A stretch of DNA of 64,000 nucleotides, from NCBI RefSeq assembly GCF_000428585.1, contig NZ_AUAF01000009.1, positions 1 to 64,000 on the forward strand. Reading direction: 5' to 3'. Position 1 is the stretch's first letter. Each line of letters starts with the position of its first letter. Under the pieces are notes generated by a model that searched no databases, was not told the origin of the DNA, and saw only the letters and a list, made by a program, of their open reading frames with translations. The translations under genes were made by a program, and so were the position numbers. The stretch comes from Zooshikella ganghwensis DSM 15267 (GTDB lineage: Bacteria > Pseudomonadota > Gammaproteobacteria > Pseudomonadales > Zooshikellaceae). This document shows, piece after piece, positions 49,200-59,514 of the stretch.

Positions 49200-50339
49200 T
49201 TATGCCAGTGATGCTAACGGATGCTGATCTGTAGGCCATAACGATTCAAAGTGTGTCTCGACCCAGTCTTTGGGTACATCTAATACAGTCGTGTAACGCC
49301 ATTTAGGATTGTTATCTTTATCTACTAACCGTGACCTAACACCTTCCACTAAATCACCATGTAAGCAACACTGAACCGACAACGTTAATTCCATTTGAAA
49401 AACTTCTGGTAATGACAAGTGCCTTCCACGTTTAATTTGTTCCCATACTAAGTAAGCGGTGGTTGGACATCCATGCAAAAAGCCTTTTATAGCTTTTTCC
49501 AGCCAACTATCTGTCGAGTCCCAACTGCCTGTCGACTCATAGTGTAGCCAGTCATGATAGATTTCGACCAAATTATCATGATCCATTAAACGTTGAATTT
49601 GCTTACTGTGCTGCTGTAAATTACTTTCAGGCAGTAACGTTTCAGCAGCTTTAGCAAAGCGCCGGAGAATTTTGCTCACAATAGCATGGTTGGCTTCTGG
49701 GTCTTTTTCCCAGTTTGACAGACGCAAGGCATCAATGACTTCTTGCTGCATACTGTGCTGTAAAAAACGATCAGCTAAACCCGCATAAAGGGCATCACCG
49801 GCATTTAGTGCACAACCTGTTATACCACAGAATAAGCCTGTCTTCCCTGGCATCCGATTGAGAAACCAGGAGCCTCCGACATCAGGATAAAGTCCAATTG
49901 CCATCTCTGGCATTGCCATTCGGGTGGTTTCTGTCACCACTCGATGACTGCCTCCCACCATTAAACCCAATCCACCGCCCATGACAATACCATGGCCCCA
50001 TACCACAACAGGTTTAGAGTAAGTATGTATTAAATAATCCAGGCGGTACTCATGGGAAAAGAATTGCTCAGCCTCTTTTTGTCCTAGCTTAAGATCTTCA
50101 CTTAATGCGGTAAACAACTGTCGTACATCACCACCAGCACAAAATGATTTATCCCCCTCGCCTTTTAGTATAATGCAAGCAATACGCTCATCATGCTGCC
50201 AAGCCAGTAACTGCTCATAAAGACAATCAATCATTGGCTGATTAATCGCATTTAAACTCGACGGCCGGTTAAGTGTTAACACTCCAATTTGCTGTCCACC
50301 CTCACAAGAAAGACAACTCACTACAATGGCATCACTCAT
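49200..50339 (-). CDS. 3-hydroxyisobutyryl-CoA hydrolase (enoyl-CoA hydratase/isomerase family)
   Basis: Removes CoA from 3-hydroxyisobutyryl-CoA, giving the substrate of mmsB. 379 residues, the length of HIBCH rather than of ordinary hydratases (about 260). Crotonase motifs: KSFCAGGDVRQLFTALSED, VVVWGHGIVMGGGLGLMVGGSHRVVTETTRMAMPEMAIGLYPDVGGSWFLNRM, with the extended C-terminal part of HIBCH. ATG at 50339 overlaps the stop of a short upstream ORF by four bases (ATGA). Its own Shine-Dalgarno is weak. Operon context (mmsA, acyl-CoA dehydrogenase, hydratase, mmsB) fits valine catabolism. Confidence 0.88.
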   Translation of the reverse strand: MSDAIVVSCLSCEGGQQIGVLTLNRPSSLNAINQPMIDCLYEQLLAWQHDERIACIILKGEGDKSFCAGGDVRQLFTALSEDLKLGQKEAEQFFSHEYRLDYLIHTYSKPVVVWGHGIVMGGGLGLMVGGSHRVVTETTRMAMPEMAIGLYPDVGGSWFLNRMPGKTGLFCGITGCALNAGDALYAGLADRFLQHSMQQEVIDALRLSNWEKDPEANHAIVSKILRRFAKAAETLLPESNLQQHSKQIQRLMDHDNLVEIYHDWLHYESTGSWDSTDSWLEKAIKGFLHGCPTTAYLVWEQIKRGRHLSLPEVFQMELTLSVQCCLHGDLVEGVRSRLVDKDNNPKWRYTTVLDVPKDWVETHFESLWPTDQHPLASLA

Positions 50340-50413
50340 ATCATTCTCATCTTCACAATCTTATTTAATCTCCTACAACAACATCCTAGAGGGAGACTCA
50401 CGCTTTTTTTCAT
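50336..50413 (-). CDS. Possible 25-codon leader ORF coupled to the hydrolase gene
   Basis: Minus-strand ATG at 50413 has GGAGGG with a 6-base spacer, stronger than the site of the next gene. It starts MKKSVSLPLG, then three consecutive Cys and two Arg, is basic, and ends in TGA that overlaps the ATG of the 3-hydroxyisobutyryl-CoA hydrolase (ATGA, 50336-50339). Such an ORF would re-initiate ribosomes at the hydrolase start. No homolog known to me; it may be a coupling device rather than a functional peptide. Confidence 0.4.
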   Translation of the reverse strand: MKKSVSLPLGCCCRRLNKIVKMRMI

Positions 50414-50443
50414 GGCACTCCCTCCATTGCTGTAGACAGTTAT

Positions 50444-51250
50444 TTATTTGTTTTGCCAGACAGCAGGACGCTTTTCTAAAAAGGCATTAACCCCTTCTTT
50501 TTGATCCGCCGTTTCAAATAATTCCAGGAAGGCTTCGCGCTCCATAGGAAGTACCGTGTGGAACGGTTGATGCTGTGCTGCAGAAATAAGTTCCTTACAG
50601 GCTTTCACGCTACAAGGGCTTTGTTGTGCCACTTGGCCAGCCAGTTTGAGAGCTAAAGAAACAACTTCCCCGCGTTTAACAACTTGCTCAACCAAACCAA
50701 TTTTCAATGCTTGTTCAGCTGTAAGCCGCTCACCGCATAAAATCATTCGCTTAGCCCAGCCTTCTCCGACCAGCCAAGGTAAACGCTGCGTCCCGCCAGC
50801 AGAAGGTAATAGACCCACACTGGCTTCAGGTAGAGCAAGCTGCGCATGCTCTTCAGCGATACGGATATCACACGCTAGAGCACACTCAAGGCCACCGCCC
50901 ATGGCATAGCCATTAATAGCAGCAATGGTTACTCCCCGATAAGCCGCCAGGGTTTCAAATGCCCGCCCAAATAAGCTGGCCATTTCCTGAGCTCTTCCCG
51001 TATTTCCATCAGCAAAAAGTTTTAAATCAGCCCCTGCAGAAAAAAACTTTTCACCTTCTCCCGTAATCACTACGGCATAAATTGAATCCACTTTATTTAA
51101 GGCATGCATTAATCGCTGCAGCGCAGCTAGATTTTCCTGATCCCATGTATGCGCAGGCGGATTATTCAATCTCACGAGCAAAGTATGCTCATGTTGTTCT
51201 AATTTGAGCTTATCCGTATCAACCAAGCTCAATAATTTTGCTAACTTCAT
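50444..51250 (-). CDS. Enoyl-CoA hydratase (valine/branched-chain operon)
   Basis: Hydrates an enoyl-CoA, here most likely methacrylyl-CoA to 3-hydroxyisobutyryl-CoA. 268 residues, the typical crotonase length. Motifs: EKFFSAGADLKLFADGN (first oxyanion loop), AAINGYAMGGGLECALACDIRIAEEHAQLALPEASVGLLPSAGGTQRLPWLVG, with catalytic Glu in the expected places (ALPEASVGLLP). ATG at 51250. It sits between the acyl-CoA dehydrogenase and the hydrolase. Exact substrate inferred from context. Confidence 0.88.
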   Translation of the reverse strand: MKLAKLLSLVDTDKLKLEQHEHTLLVRLNNPPAHTWDQENLAALQRLMHALNKVDSIYAVVITGEGEKFFSAGADLKLFADGNTGRAQEMASLFGRAFETLAAYRGVTIAAINGYAMGGGLECALACDIRIAEEHAQLALPEASVGLLPSAGGTQRLPWLVGEGWAKRMILCGERLTAEQALKIGLVEQVVKRGEVVSLALKLAGQVAQQSPCSVKACKELISAAQHQPFHTVLPMEREAFLELFETADQKEGVNAFLEKRPAVWQNK

Positions 51251-51321
51251 TGCTAATCATCGACCTCTTTTACTGAAAATAAAAACTGTCAAAAAATTAT
51301 TTTCTAAACTAATAAAAACAA

Positions 51322-52482
51322 TTAACCAAACAGATGATGCGTATCTCCTTGCAGCAATTGACGAGAAATAATGACACGCATAATTTCGTTGGTACCTTCT
51401 AAAATTTGATGAACCCGAGCATCTCGAACATAACGCTCTAATGGATATTCTCTGATATAACCATACCCACCATGCAGTTGTAAGGCATCATTACAAATCG
51501 CAAAACATTCATCAGTGGCAAACTGCTTAGCCATTGCACAATAAAGAGTGGCATCTTTTGCTTTTTTATCTAAACGACTGGCAGCTAAGCGAACCATTTG
51601 CTGTGATGCAACAAGCCGTGTAGCCATATCCGCCAGTTTGAACTGTAATGCTTGAAATTGAGCCAAGGGCTTACCAAACTGAGAACGCTCATGCATATAC
51701 TGTTGTGCATCTCTTAATGCAGCCTGGGCAACACCCACTGAGCAAGTGGCAATATTAACGCGCCCTCCATCCAGACCTTGCATAGCAATTTTAAAACCTT
51801 GGCCTTCATCTCCTAGCCGGTAATGAACTGGAACAGTGACATCACTGAAGGTAATGCTTCGGGTCGGCTGGCTGTTCCAACCCATTTTGCTCTCTTTTCG
51901 ACCATAAGTAATACCTTGGCTATCCGCAGGTACTAAAAAGCTGGAAATACCTTTCGCACCTTCACCACCTGTTCGAGCCATAACCACTAAAACATCGGTT
52001 GCGCCCGCGCCCGAAATAAACACCTTACTGCCGTTTAGTACATAGTGATCGCCATTTTTTACTGCCGTAGTTTTCAGAGAAGCCGCATCAGAGCCAGCAT
52101 TGGGTTCTGTTAAACAGTAGGAGCCTAATTTCTCGCCCGTTACCATCAAGGGGCACCACGCTTTACGAATTTCTTCCTGGGCATAGAGACTGATTATCCA
52201 TGTCACCATATTATGTATGGTGAGATATGCTGTTGTTGATGTACATCCTTGGGCGAGCTGTTCAAAAATAATTGAAGCATCTAATCGTGATAGTCCCAGC
52301 CCACCCTCATCTTCGGCACAATAAATACCACAAAATCCAAGCTCACCAGCACGCTTGATAACATCTACAGGAAAGTGCTGTTTTTCATCCCATAAAGCAG
52401 CGTGAGGAGCAAACTCCCCCTCAGCAAAGGCCTTTGCTGTGCGTTGGAATGCTTGTTGCTCTTCAGTCAACTCAAAATCCAT
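51322..52482 (-). CDS. Acyl-CoA dehydrogenase, probably isobutyryl-CoA dehydrogenase
   Basis: FAD enzyme that forms an enoyl-CoA from an acyl-CoA. 386 residues. Begins [33 protein letters not shown]. Signatures: [39 protein letters not shown] and the C-terminal [46 protein letters not shown], with the catalytic Glu probably in EGTNE. Very strong Shine-Dalgarno (AAGGAGG, 6 bases). Isobutyryl-CoA as substrate is inferred from its place between mmsA and the crotonases; 2-methylbutyryl-CoA cannot be excluded. Confidence 0.88.
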   Translation of the reverse strand: MDFELTEEQQAFQRTAKAFAEGEFAPHAALWDEKQHFPVDVIKRAGELGFCGIYCAEDEGGLGLSRLDASIIFEQLAQGCTSTTAYLTIHNMVTWIISLYAQEEIRKAWCPLMVTGEKLGSYCLTEPNAGSDAASLKTTAVKNGDHYVLNGSKVFISGAGATDVLVVMARTGGEGAKGISSFLVPADSQGITYGRKESKMGWNSQPTRSITFSDVTVPVHYRLGDEGQGFKIAMQGLDGGRVNIATCSVGVAQAALRDAQQYMHERSQFGKPLAQFQALQFKLADMATRLVASQQMVRLAASRLDKKAKDATLYCAMAKQFATDECFAICNDALQLHGGYGYIREYPLERYVRDARVHQILEGTNEIMRVIISRQLLQGDTHHLFG

Positions 52483-52579
52483 TGGGTACCTCCTTAATGG
52501 CTGACGCTTAAGGGTCCTCTAAAAAAAGTGCATTTCTAGGGATACCCTTAACAATGGATGTATTACAACGAGCTATTAA

Positions 52580-54076
52580 TTAACGCATCTGAATTGTCAT
52601 ATTAGGTGTAGCCGCCATACCTGGGTCAAACCAGCGCGCCGTAATCGTTTTAGTTTCAGTGTAAAACCGCACAGCTTGTTTACCATACGCATGATGATCA
52701 CCATAAAATGACTGCTTCCAGCCAGTAAACGAAAAGAAAGGTAGTGGTACTGGAATCGGCACATTAATGCCTACCTGTCCTACTTCAATGTAATGCTGAA
52801 AGTGTCGTGCAGATAAGCCTGATGAAGTAAAAATTGATGTGCCATTACCATAAGGGTTTTGATTAATAAGCTGAATAGCATCATCTAAAGAATTAACATG
52901 CATACAAAGCAACACTGGCCCAAATATTTCTTCTCGGTAAATCGTCATGTCAGCTGTTACTCCACTAAACAACGTGGGTCCAACCCAGTTACCATCAGGG
53001 TAATCAGCTACCCGGCAATCACTTCCATCTAAAAGGCACTGTGCACCTTCATGCTTACCCTGTGCAATCAAACCTAATACCCGCTCTTTTGCCTGGGGTG
53101 AGATTAGTGGGCCAAACCCTGCGGACTCATCGTTCCAAAAGCCTGGTTTTACTTTCGCCATCGCTTGTTGTAGATCAGTTATCCAGTCTGCACTCTCACC
53201 AACAAACACAGCAACACTAATCGCCATACAGCGTTGGCCTGCTGCCCCTACAGAAGAACCCACCAAATTACTGATCACTTGTGCTTTATCCGCATCAGGC
53301 ATAACTACCATATGATTTTTTGCGCCTGCGAAAGCCTGTACCCGTTTCAAGTGAGAAGTACCTGTCCGGTAAATATACTGAGCAACAGGTACTGACCCAA
53401 CAAAGGAAAGTGCTTTAATCAATGGATGTCGTAATAAATGGTCTACCTGTGCCTTTCGGCCATGGACAACTTGTAGCAGCCCTGGAGGAAACCCAGCCTC
53501 AGCAAATAGTTCAGCGATACGCATTGGCGTCATTGGATCTTGCTCAGAGGGTTTAAGCACAAACGCATTACCACAGGCAATTGCCATTGGGAACATCCAC
53601 AAAGGAATCATTGCGGGAAAGTTAAAAGGGGTAATCCCGGCACATACGCCAAGAGGTTGCATATAACTGTAGGTATCAATACCTCCCGCAACATTTTCAG
53701 CAGTTTCACCCATTAATAAAGAAGGAATATTGCAAGCCTGTTCAACAACCTCAATACCACGCCATACGTCACCTTTCGCATCCGCAAAGGTTTTTCCTGT
53801 TTCTTGGCTCAGTATTTCTGCAAGCTCATCGTGATGACTTTTTAAAAGTTGCTGAAAAACCATCATCAACCGTGCACGTTCTGGTGGGGGTACATCTCGC
53901 CACTGGTAAAAAGCATTTTGTGCATCATTAATCGCTTGTTCCATTTCCGCATCAGTGGCTTCTGGGACCTTCGTTAAAACTTCTTGGGTCGCGGGATTGG
54001 TCACAGGGATTGACTGGTCTGACTGGCTTGCAACCGATTCATTATTGATAAAGAGAGGCAGGTTAGCTGAAGGCAT
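52580..54076 (-). CDS. mmsA: Methylmalonate-semialdehyde dehydrogenase (acylating)
   Basis: Converts methylmalonate semialdehyde with CoA and NAD to propionyl-CoA and CO2, the last step from valine. Start at ATG 54076 ([18 protein letters not shown]) with AAAGGTG 5 bases upstream; an ATG six codons earlier has no such site. 498 residues, the MmsA length. Aldehyde dehydrogenase features: [48 protein letters not shown] and [17 protein letters not shown], with the catalytic Cys. First gene of the operon and divergent from the AraC-type regulator, as mmsR/mmsAB in P. aeruginosa. Confidence 0.95.
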   Translation of the reverse strand: MPSANLPLFINNESVASQSDQSIPVTNPATQEVLTKVPEATDAEMEQAINDAQNAFYQWRDVPPPERARLMMVFQQLLKSHHDELAEILSQETGKTFADAKGDVWRGIEVVEQACNIPSLLMGETAENVAGGIDTYSYMQPLGVCAGITPFNFPAMIPLWMFPMAIACGNAFVLKPSEQDPMTPMRIAELFAEAGFPPGLLQVVHGRKAQVDHLLRHPLIKALSFVGSVPVAQYIYRTGTSHLKRVQAFAGAKNHMVVMPDADKAQVISNLVGSSVGAAGQRCMAISVAVFVGESADWITDLQQAMAKVKPGFWNDESAGFGPLISPQAKERVLGLIAQGKHEGAQCLLDGSDCRVADYPDGNWVGPTLFSGVTADMTIYREEIFGPVLLCMHVNSLDDAIQLINQNPYGNGTSIFTSSGLSARHFQHYIEVGQVGINVPIPVPLPFFSFTGWKQSFYGDHHAYGKQAVRFYTETKTITARWFDPGMAATPNMTIQMR

Positions 54077-54211
54077 GACAACACCTTTTTTCATTAATTA
54101 TTGTTAGTGTTGATACTCAGAGACTACAGAGTACCCTGAAAAATCACTGATAAAGATGGCCAGTTGTACCATGCAATTGTTACAGTAAGGATGGACAATA
54201 TTATTATGTGA

Positions 54212-55198
54212 ATGGACTTTTATACTGTTGTGTCAATTGCAAGCTATGCCTTAACCTCAAACTGGCCACTCAGCCAAACCAGTGTTCGATGGATCATTCC
54301 TGATGCCACCATCAAGCAGCTCAGCACGCATCCCTTGAGCCAAGATTGCTTTCCCCTTGGCTATGGTCATTACCCTTCCGCCAGCTGTCACCAAATGGAA
54401 AGAAGCTCACCTGTCGATCATCTGATTATTTACTGCCATCAAGGTAGTGGCTGGTTACAAATCAACCAGCAAAATGTTCCAGTCGTTGCAGGTGATGTTT
54501 TACTATTACCGCGCAGTATTCCTCACGCCTATGGTGCTGATAAGGCCAATCCTTGGAGCATCTTCTGGGTTCATTTTGAAGGGAAAAAGAGTGATGTTTT
54601 TATGGACTACCTGCAAACAACGTTGCTTTCAGCTAAACCTAGTCCTCATCATCACTACTGTAAACCTTGTGGTTTATCTAGCTATTTACTTGCACAGTTT
54701 GATCAACTGTTAAGCGTTCAAGATAGTGGTCAGCAATGGCAACGTTATATCTACAGCACCAAACTTTTGCAGCAGTTACTCAGCTATCTCCCTATTCTTC
54801 AAACCAAGCCAAAAAGTCCTACAGGAATCAACCTGACGACATTACAACTTTATATGGAAAGAAACATTCACCGAGGACTTACCCTGAAAGCACTGGCACA
54901 GCAGGTGAATCTATCACCTTCACACTTTAGCCGACAATTCAAAGCCTTGACTGGTTATGCGCCCTTACATTATTTCAACCAGTTAAAGGTTCAACGGGCA
55001 TGTTACCTATTAGATGTGAGTGACAAACCCATTGCTGCTGTAGCCCAGCATGTTGGCTTTAATGATGTGTATTATTTTTCCCGACTGTTTAAGCAGCACA
55101 CAGGAATTGCACCCAGCCAATACCGTCAACTACAGCGTCAATCACTACAGCAAGAACAAACTACGCCTGTGCATAGGCCATCTGCTCCATCTGTATAG
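54212..55198 (+). CDS. mmsR: AraC-family regulator, probably MmsR
   Basis: Likely activator of the divergent mmsA operon. 328 residues. The N-terminal part is an AraC-type cupin ([58 protein letters not shown]), followed by two helix-turn-helices at the C-terminus ([42 protein letters not shown] and [34 protein letters not shown]). Start ATG 54212 has no good Shine-Dalgarno; a 6-codon ATG...TGA precedes it immediately. The last 38 bases overlap the 3' end of the convergent ung gene. The name is based on position and domain match. Confidence 0.85.
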   Translation: MDFYTVVSIASYALTSNWPLSQTSVRWIIPDATIKQLSTHPLSQDCFPLGYGHYPSASCHQMERSSPVDHLIIYCHQGSGWLQINQQNVPVVAGDVLLLPRSIPHAYGADKANPWSIFWVHFEGKKSDVFMDYLQTTLLSAKPSPHHHYCKPCGLSSYLLAQFDQLLSVQDSGQQWQRYIYSTKLLQQLLSYLPILQTKPKSPTGINLTTLQLYMERNIHRGLTLKALAQQVNLSPSHFSRQFKALTGYAPLHYFNQLKVQRACYLLDVSDKPIAAVAQHVGFNDVYYFSRLFKQHTGIAPSQYRQLQRQSLQQEQTTPVHRPSAPSV

Positions 55199-55871
55199 GC
55201 AGCTGCCAGTCTATTGGTGTCTTACCTTGCTGTTGCAAGTAGTGATTAGCCTGAGAAAAGTGCTTGCACCCCAAAAAGCCTCGGTGTGCTGAAAGTGGTG
55301 AAGGATGGACTGATTTCAACACTAAGTGCTTTGAAGTATCAATGTAGCTTCCTTTCTTTTGAGCATAAGCTCCCCAAAGCATGAACACGACACCTTCTCG
55401 AGACTGGTTAAGCACACTAATCGCATGATCAGTAAACTGTTCCCAGCCTCTTCCCTGATGTGCTGCAGCACGCCCCTGCTCAACGGTTAGCACACTGTTC
55501 AAAAGTAATACACCCTGCTTAGCCCAGCCTTCCAAACAGCCATGTTGTGGTGGTGTTATACCAAGATCTGCTTGCAACTCTTTATAAATATTGATCAGTG
55601 AAGGCGGGATTTTTACTTTAGGACGGACTGAAAAGCATAAGCCATGAGCTTGTCCAGGCCCATGATAGGGATCTTGTCCTAAAATAACGACTTTGACTTC
55701 TTCAAATGGTGTTAACGAAAAAGCTTGAAAATACTCACTACCTTTTGGATAAATCGTTTTACCCGCTTGCTTTTCAGCAACTAAAAAGGCTTTCAGTTGT
55801 TGCATATAAGCTTTGTTAAACTCACCACCTATTACTTTTTTCCAGGACGGTTCTAACTTTACTTCCGTCAT
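55161..55871 (-). CDS. ung: Uracil-DNA glycosylase (family 1)
   Basis: Removes uracil from DNA, starting base-excision repair. 236 residues (E. coli 229). Family-1 signatures: the catalytic water-activating loop [22 protein letters not shown] (with Asp), [12 protein letters not shown], and the minor-groove loop [21 protein letters not shown] (with the catalytic His). ATG at 55871 has GAGGTGAT just upstream. Its last 38 bases lie within the convergent mmsR 3' end. Confidence 0.97.
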   Translation of the reverse strand: MTEVKLEPSWKKVIGGEFNKAYMQQLKAFLVAEKQAGKTIYPKGSEYFQAFSLTPFEEVKVVILGQDPYHGPGQAHGLCFSVRPKVKIPPSLINIYKELQADLGITPPQHGCLEGWAKQGVLLLNSVLTVEQGRAAAHQGRGWEQFTDHAISVLNQSREGVVFMLWGAYAQKKGSYIDTSKHLVLKSVHPSPLSAHRGFLGCKHFSQANHYLQQQGKTPIDWQLPIQMEQMAYAQA

Positions 55872-56105
55872 TAATCACCTCAACTGAATCAACAAAGCTG
55901 CTATTATACGTTTATAATCAAAAAGGAATGAAGTATTGGGCTGTTTAGGTGAAAGCCTACTCACCCCCCCCACGACCTAAACCCACTAAAAAATGAAAGC
56001 TCAATAATAAATTCCAAGGATGAACGACACAAGAAAGCTAATGCAAGTTGTCGCTTTTAACTATGACGATCTTGGCTGTAAACAAATAAGGCAGTAAGAA
56101 TTTGT

Positions 56106-57002
56106 ATGGTTTCGTTGGATGTTATTGAAAAAGCCTTAACAAAGAAGTTAATTGAGTCACCTTTTAACTTTCCACAACTACCTTATCATACCCTTACGGT
56201 TAGACAGCTGGCAGCTAAAAGCAGCGTTCATTTAAATGAAATTGTTTTACTTATTGAGCAAGATAAAGGGCTTAGCCATCATCTGGAAAAGCTGGCCGAC
56301 TCACCACTCTACCGACAACCTGTCCCCCCATATGATTTAAAAGGCGCGATTGTTCGCATTGGCATTAAGGCGACCAGTAATGTCATTCTCACCTACGTAC
56401 TTAAAAATCTATTTCCTTGCCACTCGTATTTGGCCCGCAAATACCAAGGTGAAATCTGGCAACAAAGTCTAGTCTTTGCGGCGCTTAGCTCAATTTTAGC
56501 GAAACATGTAGGCTCTATTGATACAGATCGAGCACTACTCAGTGCATTATTGCAAGATGTAGGTAGCCTCTTTTTAGTCACGCAACTCGATGACTATCCA
56601 GACTGTATTAGCTCTCCCCAAAATGTACGCGCTATTTGTAACCAACTGAATCGGGTAGTAGGTTCCAAGTTGATAAACACTTGGCAACTGCCCAATGCCT
56701 TCAGTAATGTTATTAAAACTAAAGATTTATGGACTTTCTCAGTAAGTGAAAAATATAACTTAATTGATCATTCACTCATAGCGCGTTTTCTATTTCTATA
56801 TCAGAACCCAAGGACTAAACCTACAACTGAGTTATCTTCATTGCCCAGTTTTCTTAAGTCTCCTTTTCAATACTGGCGTCACGCCGATGCCATGCGCATT
56901 TATGCAATGCTATATGAAGAAACCTTACAGCTTGTTGATATGCTTGGTGGCAATGCAAAAGGTATTCTAATACCGCCACCCCGCAGTGTACTGGGAAAGT
57001 AG
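56106..57002 (+). CDS. HDOD domain protein (second stand-alone copy)
   Basis: 298 residues, mostly HDOD: FNFPQLPYHTLTVRQLAAKSSVHLNEIVLLIEQDKGLSHHLEKLADSPLYR, GAIVRIGIKATSNVILTYVLKNLF, IWQQSLVFAALSSILAKHV, ALLSALLQDVGSLFLV and VGSKLINTWQLPNAF. It is more diverged from the HDOD consensus than the protein at 41.2 kb. No output domain. The tail ends in GILIPPPRSVLGK. A weak Shine-Dalgarno precedes ATG 56106. No operon partner; it converges on a small membrane-protein gene. Function not known. Confidence 0.75.
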   Translation: MVSLDVIEKALTKKLIESPFNFPQLPYHTLTVRQLAAKSSVHLNEIVLLIEQDKGLSHHLEKLADSPLYRQPVPPYDLKGAIVRIGIKATSNVILTYVLKNLFPCHSYLARKYQGEIWQQSLVFAALSSILAKHVGSIDTDRALLSALLQDVGSLFLVTQLDDYPDCISSPQNVRAICNQLNRVVGSKLINTWQLPNAFSNVIKTKDLWTFSVSEKYNLIDHSLIARFLFLYQNPRTKPTTELSSLPSFLKSPFQYWRHADAMRIYAMLYEETLQLVDMLGGNAKGILIPPPRSVLGK

Positions 57003-57032
57003 TAGCACCACTTTCTAACCTTCCTGATGTCA

Positions 57033-57329
57033 CTAACAACGCACTGCTCGCTGTTTTCGATCAACCAAGACACCAACATTATCCTTTTGTTTTTTATGGT
57101 GTAATAACAAAACACCTTGCACACACTGAGCAGAATAATCTGCTGGTATATGCGATAGCTTTGTCTCAGTCGACTCTGTGGATTGCTTGATTAAATTAAA
57201 CTCAGCTAGATAAATTGAATCTTCTTCTGATGAGTGCCGTAAATATCCATTTTTGTCTAAGGTAATAACGGTAACGATAAGGGTTATTAATGCAACACCT
57301 ATTAACTGCCAGGAATGATTTATTTTCAC
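57033..57329 (-). CDS. Small single-pass membrane protein, hypothetical
   Basis: Not recognised. The start is chosen at GTG 57329 because AGAGGTG lies 7 bases upstream; the frame also opens at TTG 57368 with no such site. 98 residues with one N-terminal membrane helix (WQLIGVALITLIVTVITL near 6-24), then a polar region (KNGYLRHSSEEDSIYLAEFNL, STESTETKLSHIP), an isolated Cys pair and a basic end (KQRAVRC). The topology would put the C-terminal part outside the cytosol. It converges on the HDOD gene. Confidence 0.6.
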   Translation of the reverse strand: MKINHSWQLIGVALITLIVTVITLDKNGYLRHSSEEDSIYLAEFNLIKQSTESTETKLSHIPADYSAQCVQGVLLLHHKKQKDNVGVLVDRKQRAVRC

Positions 57330-57464
57330 AAATAAACACCTCTTAATACTGCTCTTTTCTCTTGACAATATTTATAATTACTTACTGCGCAAATAATAGC
57401 ACTGCTGTAAGCATTCCCTAAACCCAAAAAAATCTTACTTAATTAAAGCTCAACAAATAGCTCA

Positions 57465-58214
57465 TTAATTTTCACCCATATCGCTACCACCACGAGCAGG
57501 TGCATGCGCCAAAATACGATCAGCTAAGCGTGAAAAAGGTAAGCTCTGCAACCAAACACTACCTGTACCAGATAAGGTGGCCAACACAATTCCTTCTCCA
57601 CCAAACAGCATACTTTTTAAACCGCCACTTAGCTGAATGTCATAATCAATACCGTCAGAAAAAGCCACTAAACACCCTGTATCAACGCGCAGCGTTTCAT
57701 CATTAAGCTCCTTACGAATAACGGCACCTCCAGCATGTATAAAGGCCATTCCATCACCTTCTAAACGCTGCAAAATAAACCCTTCTCCACCAAAAAAGCC
57801 AGCGCCTAAACGTTTATTAAAAGCAACACTGAGCTTTGTGCCTAGCGCAGCAGCTAAAAAAGCATCCTTTTGACATAGTAAACGCCCACCAATGGCTTTC
57901 ATGTCCACAGGAATAATTGCGCCAGGATAAGGTGCTGCAAACGCCACTCGTCGCTTACCAACACCTTGGTTAGAAAAATGGGTCATAAACAGCGACTCTC
58001 CCGTTAGCATCCGCTTACCTGCACCGAATAATTTACCAATCATACCTTGGTTTGGGCTTGAGCCATCACCCATCTTGGTTTCAAACTCAATTCCCTGTTC
58101 CATATAATTCATAGCCCCAGCTTCAGCAATAACGGTTTCACCAGGATCTAACTCTATCTCTACCATTTGTAAATCATGGCCAATAATGTCGTAATCAACT
58201 TCATGGCAATTCAT
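57465..58214 (-). CDS. TIGR00266 / AIM24 family protein
   Basis: 249 residues, a beta-rich protein of the TIGR00266 family (Pfam AIM24). Visible motifs are [88 protein letters not shown] and [47 protein letters not shown]. Members are widespread in bacteria with no settled function; yeast AIM24 acts in mitochondrial inner-membrane organisation. ATG at 58214 has AGAGGA 7 bases upstream. Stands alone. Confidence 0.85.
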   Translation of the reverse strand: MNCHEVDYDIIGHDLQMVEIELDPGETVIAEAGAMNYMEQGIEFETKMGDGSSPNQGMIGKLFGAGKRMLTGESLFMTHFSNQGVGKRRVAFAAPYPGAIIPVDMKAIGGRLLCQKDAFLAAALGTKLSVAFNKRLGAGFFGGEGFILQRLEGDGMAFIHAGGAVIRKELNDETLRVDTGCLVAFSDGIDYDIQLSGGLKSMLFGGEGIVLATLSGTGSVWLQSLPFSRLADRILAHAPARGGSDMGEN

Positions 58215-58486
58215 TAGGCTATCCTCTATATATAAAATAATTCATCTAAAATGCTCATTATCACCTCTGATATTACTACAGTATGACGAACAGAAAAAAC
58301 ATTTCACCTGAAGTGCACAATCATTATTTAAGTATAGGGGGAGAGAATTAAAAGGTTACTACTGAAGTAGACATCATATTTTTAGAGAAACTCTTTTTTA
58401 AATCATATGAAAATATAACTTTGTACGGAAAGATATCATTTACAAAAAAACTTCCCCAGAAATAGTTTTTACTTTTGCAAAAAAAA

Positions 58487-58507
58487 CGGCACTACATTGT
58501 AGTACCG
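58487..58507 (-). terminator. Rho-independent terminator of the TetR gene
   Basis: On the minus strand a 9-bp stem (with one G-U) flanks a 3-base loop at 58487-58507, followed by eight U (58479-58486). It lies 37 bases after the stop codon of the regulator. Near-ideal intrinsic terminator. Confidence 0.85.
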
Positions 58508-58543
58508 CCGAATAAAAATGACGCCAAAAAACAGCATCTACCG

Positions 58544-59257
58544 TTAATTTTCTGTATTATCAGGCAATTGTAAAATAAGCTGTAAATGGCGAGTAAGCTT
58601 GTGTTTAATCTGCTCTTGTGTAATGACTTCAGGATAGCCTAACAACGCGTCATACTCTAAACGTAAAATAACTGCTAACGTCAGGTAAGCATCTGTTTCA
58701 GGGTCAGATGTTTTAATTGCTTTAAAAAAGCGGGTTAAATCAACCAGCATGTTTTCCTGATGCAAACGCGCTAACTGACTTAAGCGTCCATCTCTTAGCG
58801 ATTCAAACTGAAAAGCCTGCTCAGCTAATAAGTAGTCACGGTGCTGTTCGATTTGTTGCATTAAATACTGAACACCCAGATCAACCAAACGCATTTGGAT
58901 AACACGTAAGTTATCACCTGAAGCAAGTTCATCGTTTAGCTGGGCAAATAAAACTTCTTCAGCGCCATTCCAAAAACGACGCATCGATTCTGCTCCAACT
59001 TCAACAAAATACGTAAAAGTATCAGCGATGAGGTCATTTATATCCTTAAAATAATAAGTTGTTGCAGAAAGAGGGACATCAGCCTCTTTAGCAACCGCAC
59101 GATGCCTTACGCCTCTCACACCTTCTCGAATGACTAATCGCAATGACGCATCAAGAATTAAACGACGGCGTTGTTCACTGCCATTTCTCCGTGTTTTACG
59201 TCCTTGATAGACGATAGTGCTAGGGGCTTCCCTAGAAGATAAACTCATTGTTTTCAT
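58544..59257 (-). CDS. TetR-family transcriptional regulator
   Basis: Repressor-type regulator. Start taken as ATG 59257 (MKTMSLSSREAPS); GTG 59266 and ATG 59248 are alternatives and none has a clear Shine-Dalgarno. About 237 residues. The DNA-binding part is QRRRLILDASLRLVIREGVRGVRHRAVAKEADVPLSATTYYFKDINDLIADTFTYFVE. The rest is helical ligand-binding type. It lies next to lysS, as a TetR gene (PA3699) does in P. aeruginosa from memory. Target genes unknown. Confidence 0.88.
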   Translation of the reverse strand: MKTMSLSSREAPSTIVYQGRKTRRNGSEQRRRLILDASLRLVIREGVRGVRHRAVAKEADVPLSATTYYFKDINDLIADTFTYFVEVGAESMRRFWNGAEEVLFAQLNDELASGDNLRVIQMRLVDLGVQYLMQQIEQHRDYLLAEQAFQFESLRDGRLSQLARLHQENMLVDLTRFFKAIKTSDPETDAYLTLAVILRLEYDALLGYPEVITQEQIKHKLTRHLQLILQLPDNTEN

Positions 59258-59482
59258 CTCAACCACTGCAGTTTTGTTGGTATCGGTTTTTTCTGTTTTA
59301 AGTTATTAACAGCTACATATTACCTAAAAGTGACTCGACGTTCCTCAAAAAAATAGTCACTATTGCATTAAGTCATGCTTTTTCACACAGGTAAGAAGTA
59401 TATGAATGATTTTTAATCAATCATTAACAAGATGGGAACAATGACAGATTTTAACGCGTTAAAAAAATTGTTAGGAGGGGGA

Positions 59483-59503
59483 TGCACCCTTAAAAAGGGT
59501 GCA
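59483..59503 (-). terminator. Hairpin after lysS
   Basis: Perfect 9-bp stem TGCACCCTT (59483-59491) / AAGGGTGCA (59495-59503) with a 3-base loop, 12 bases past the lysS stop. On the minus strand the U-run is 13 bases further on, so termination may be partial. Confidence 0.6.
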
Positions 59504-59514
59504 CAGTTCACATT

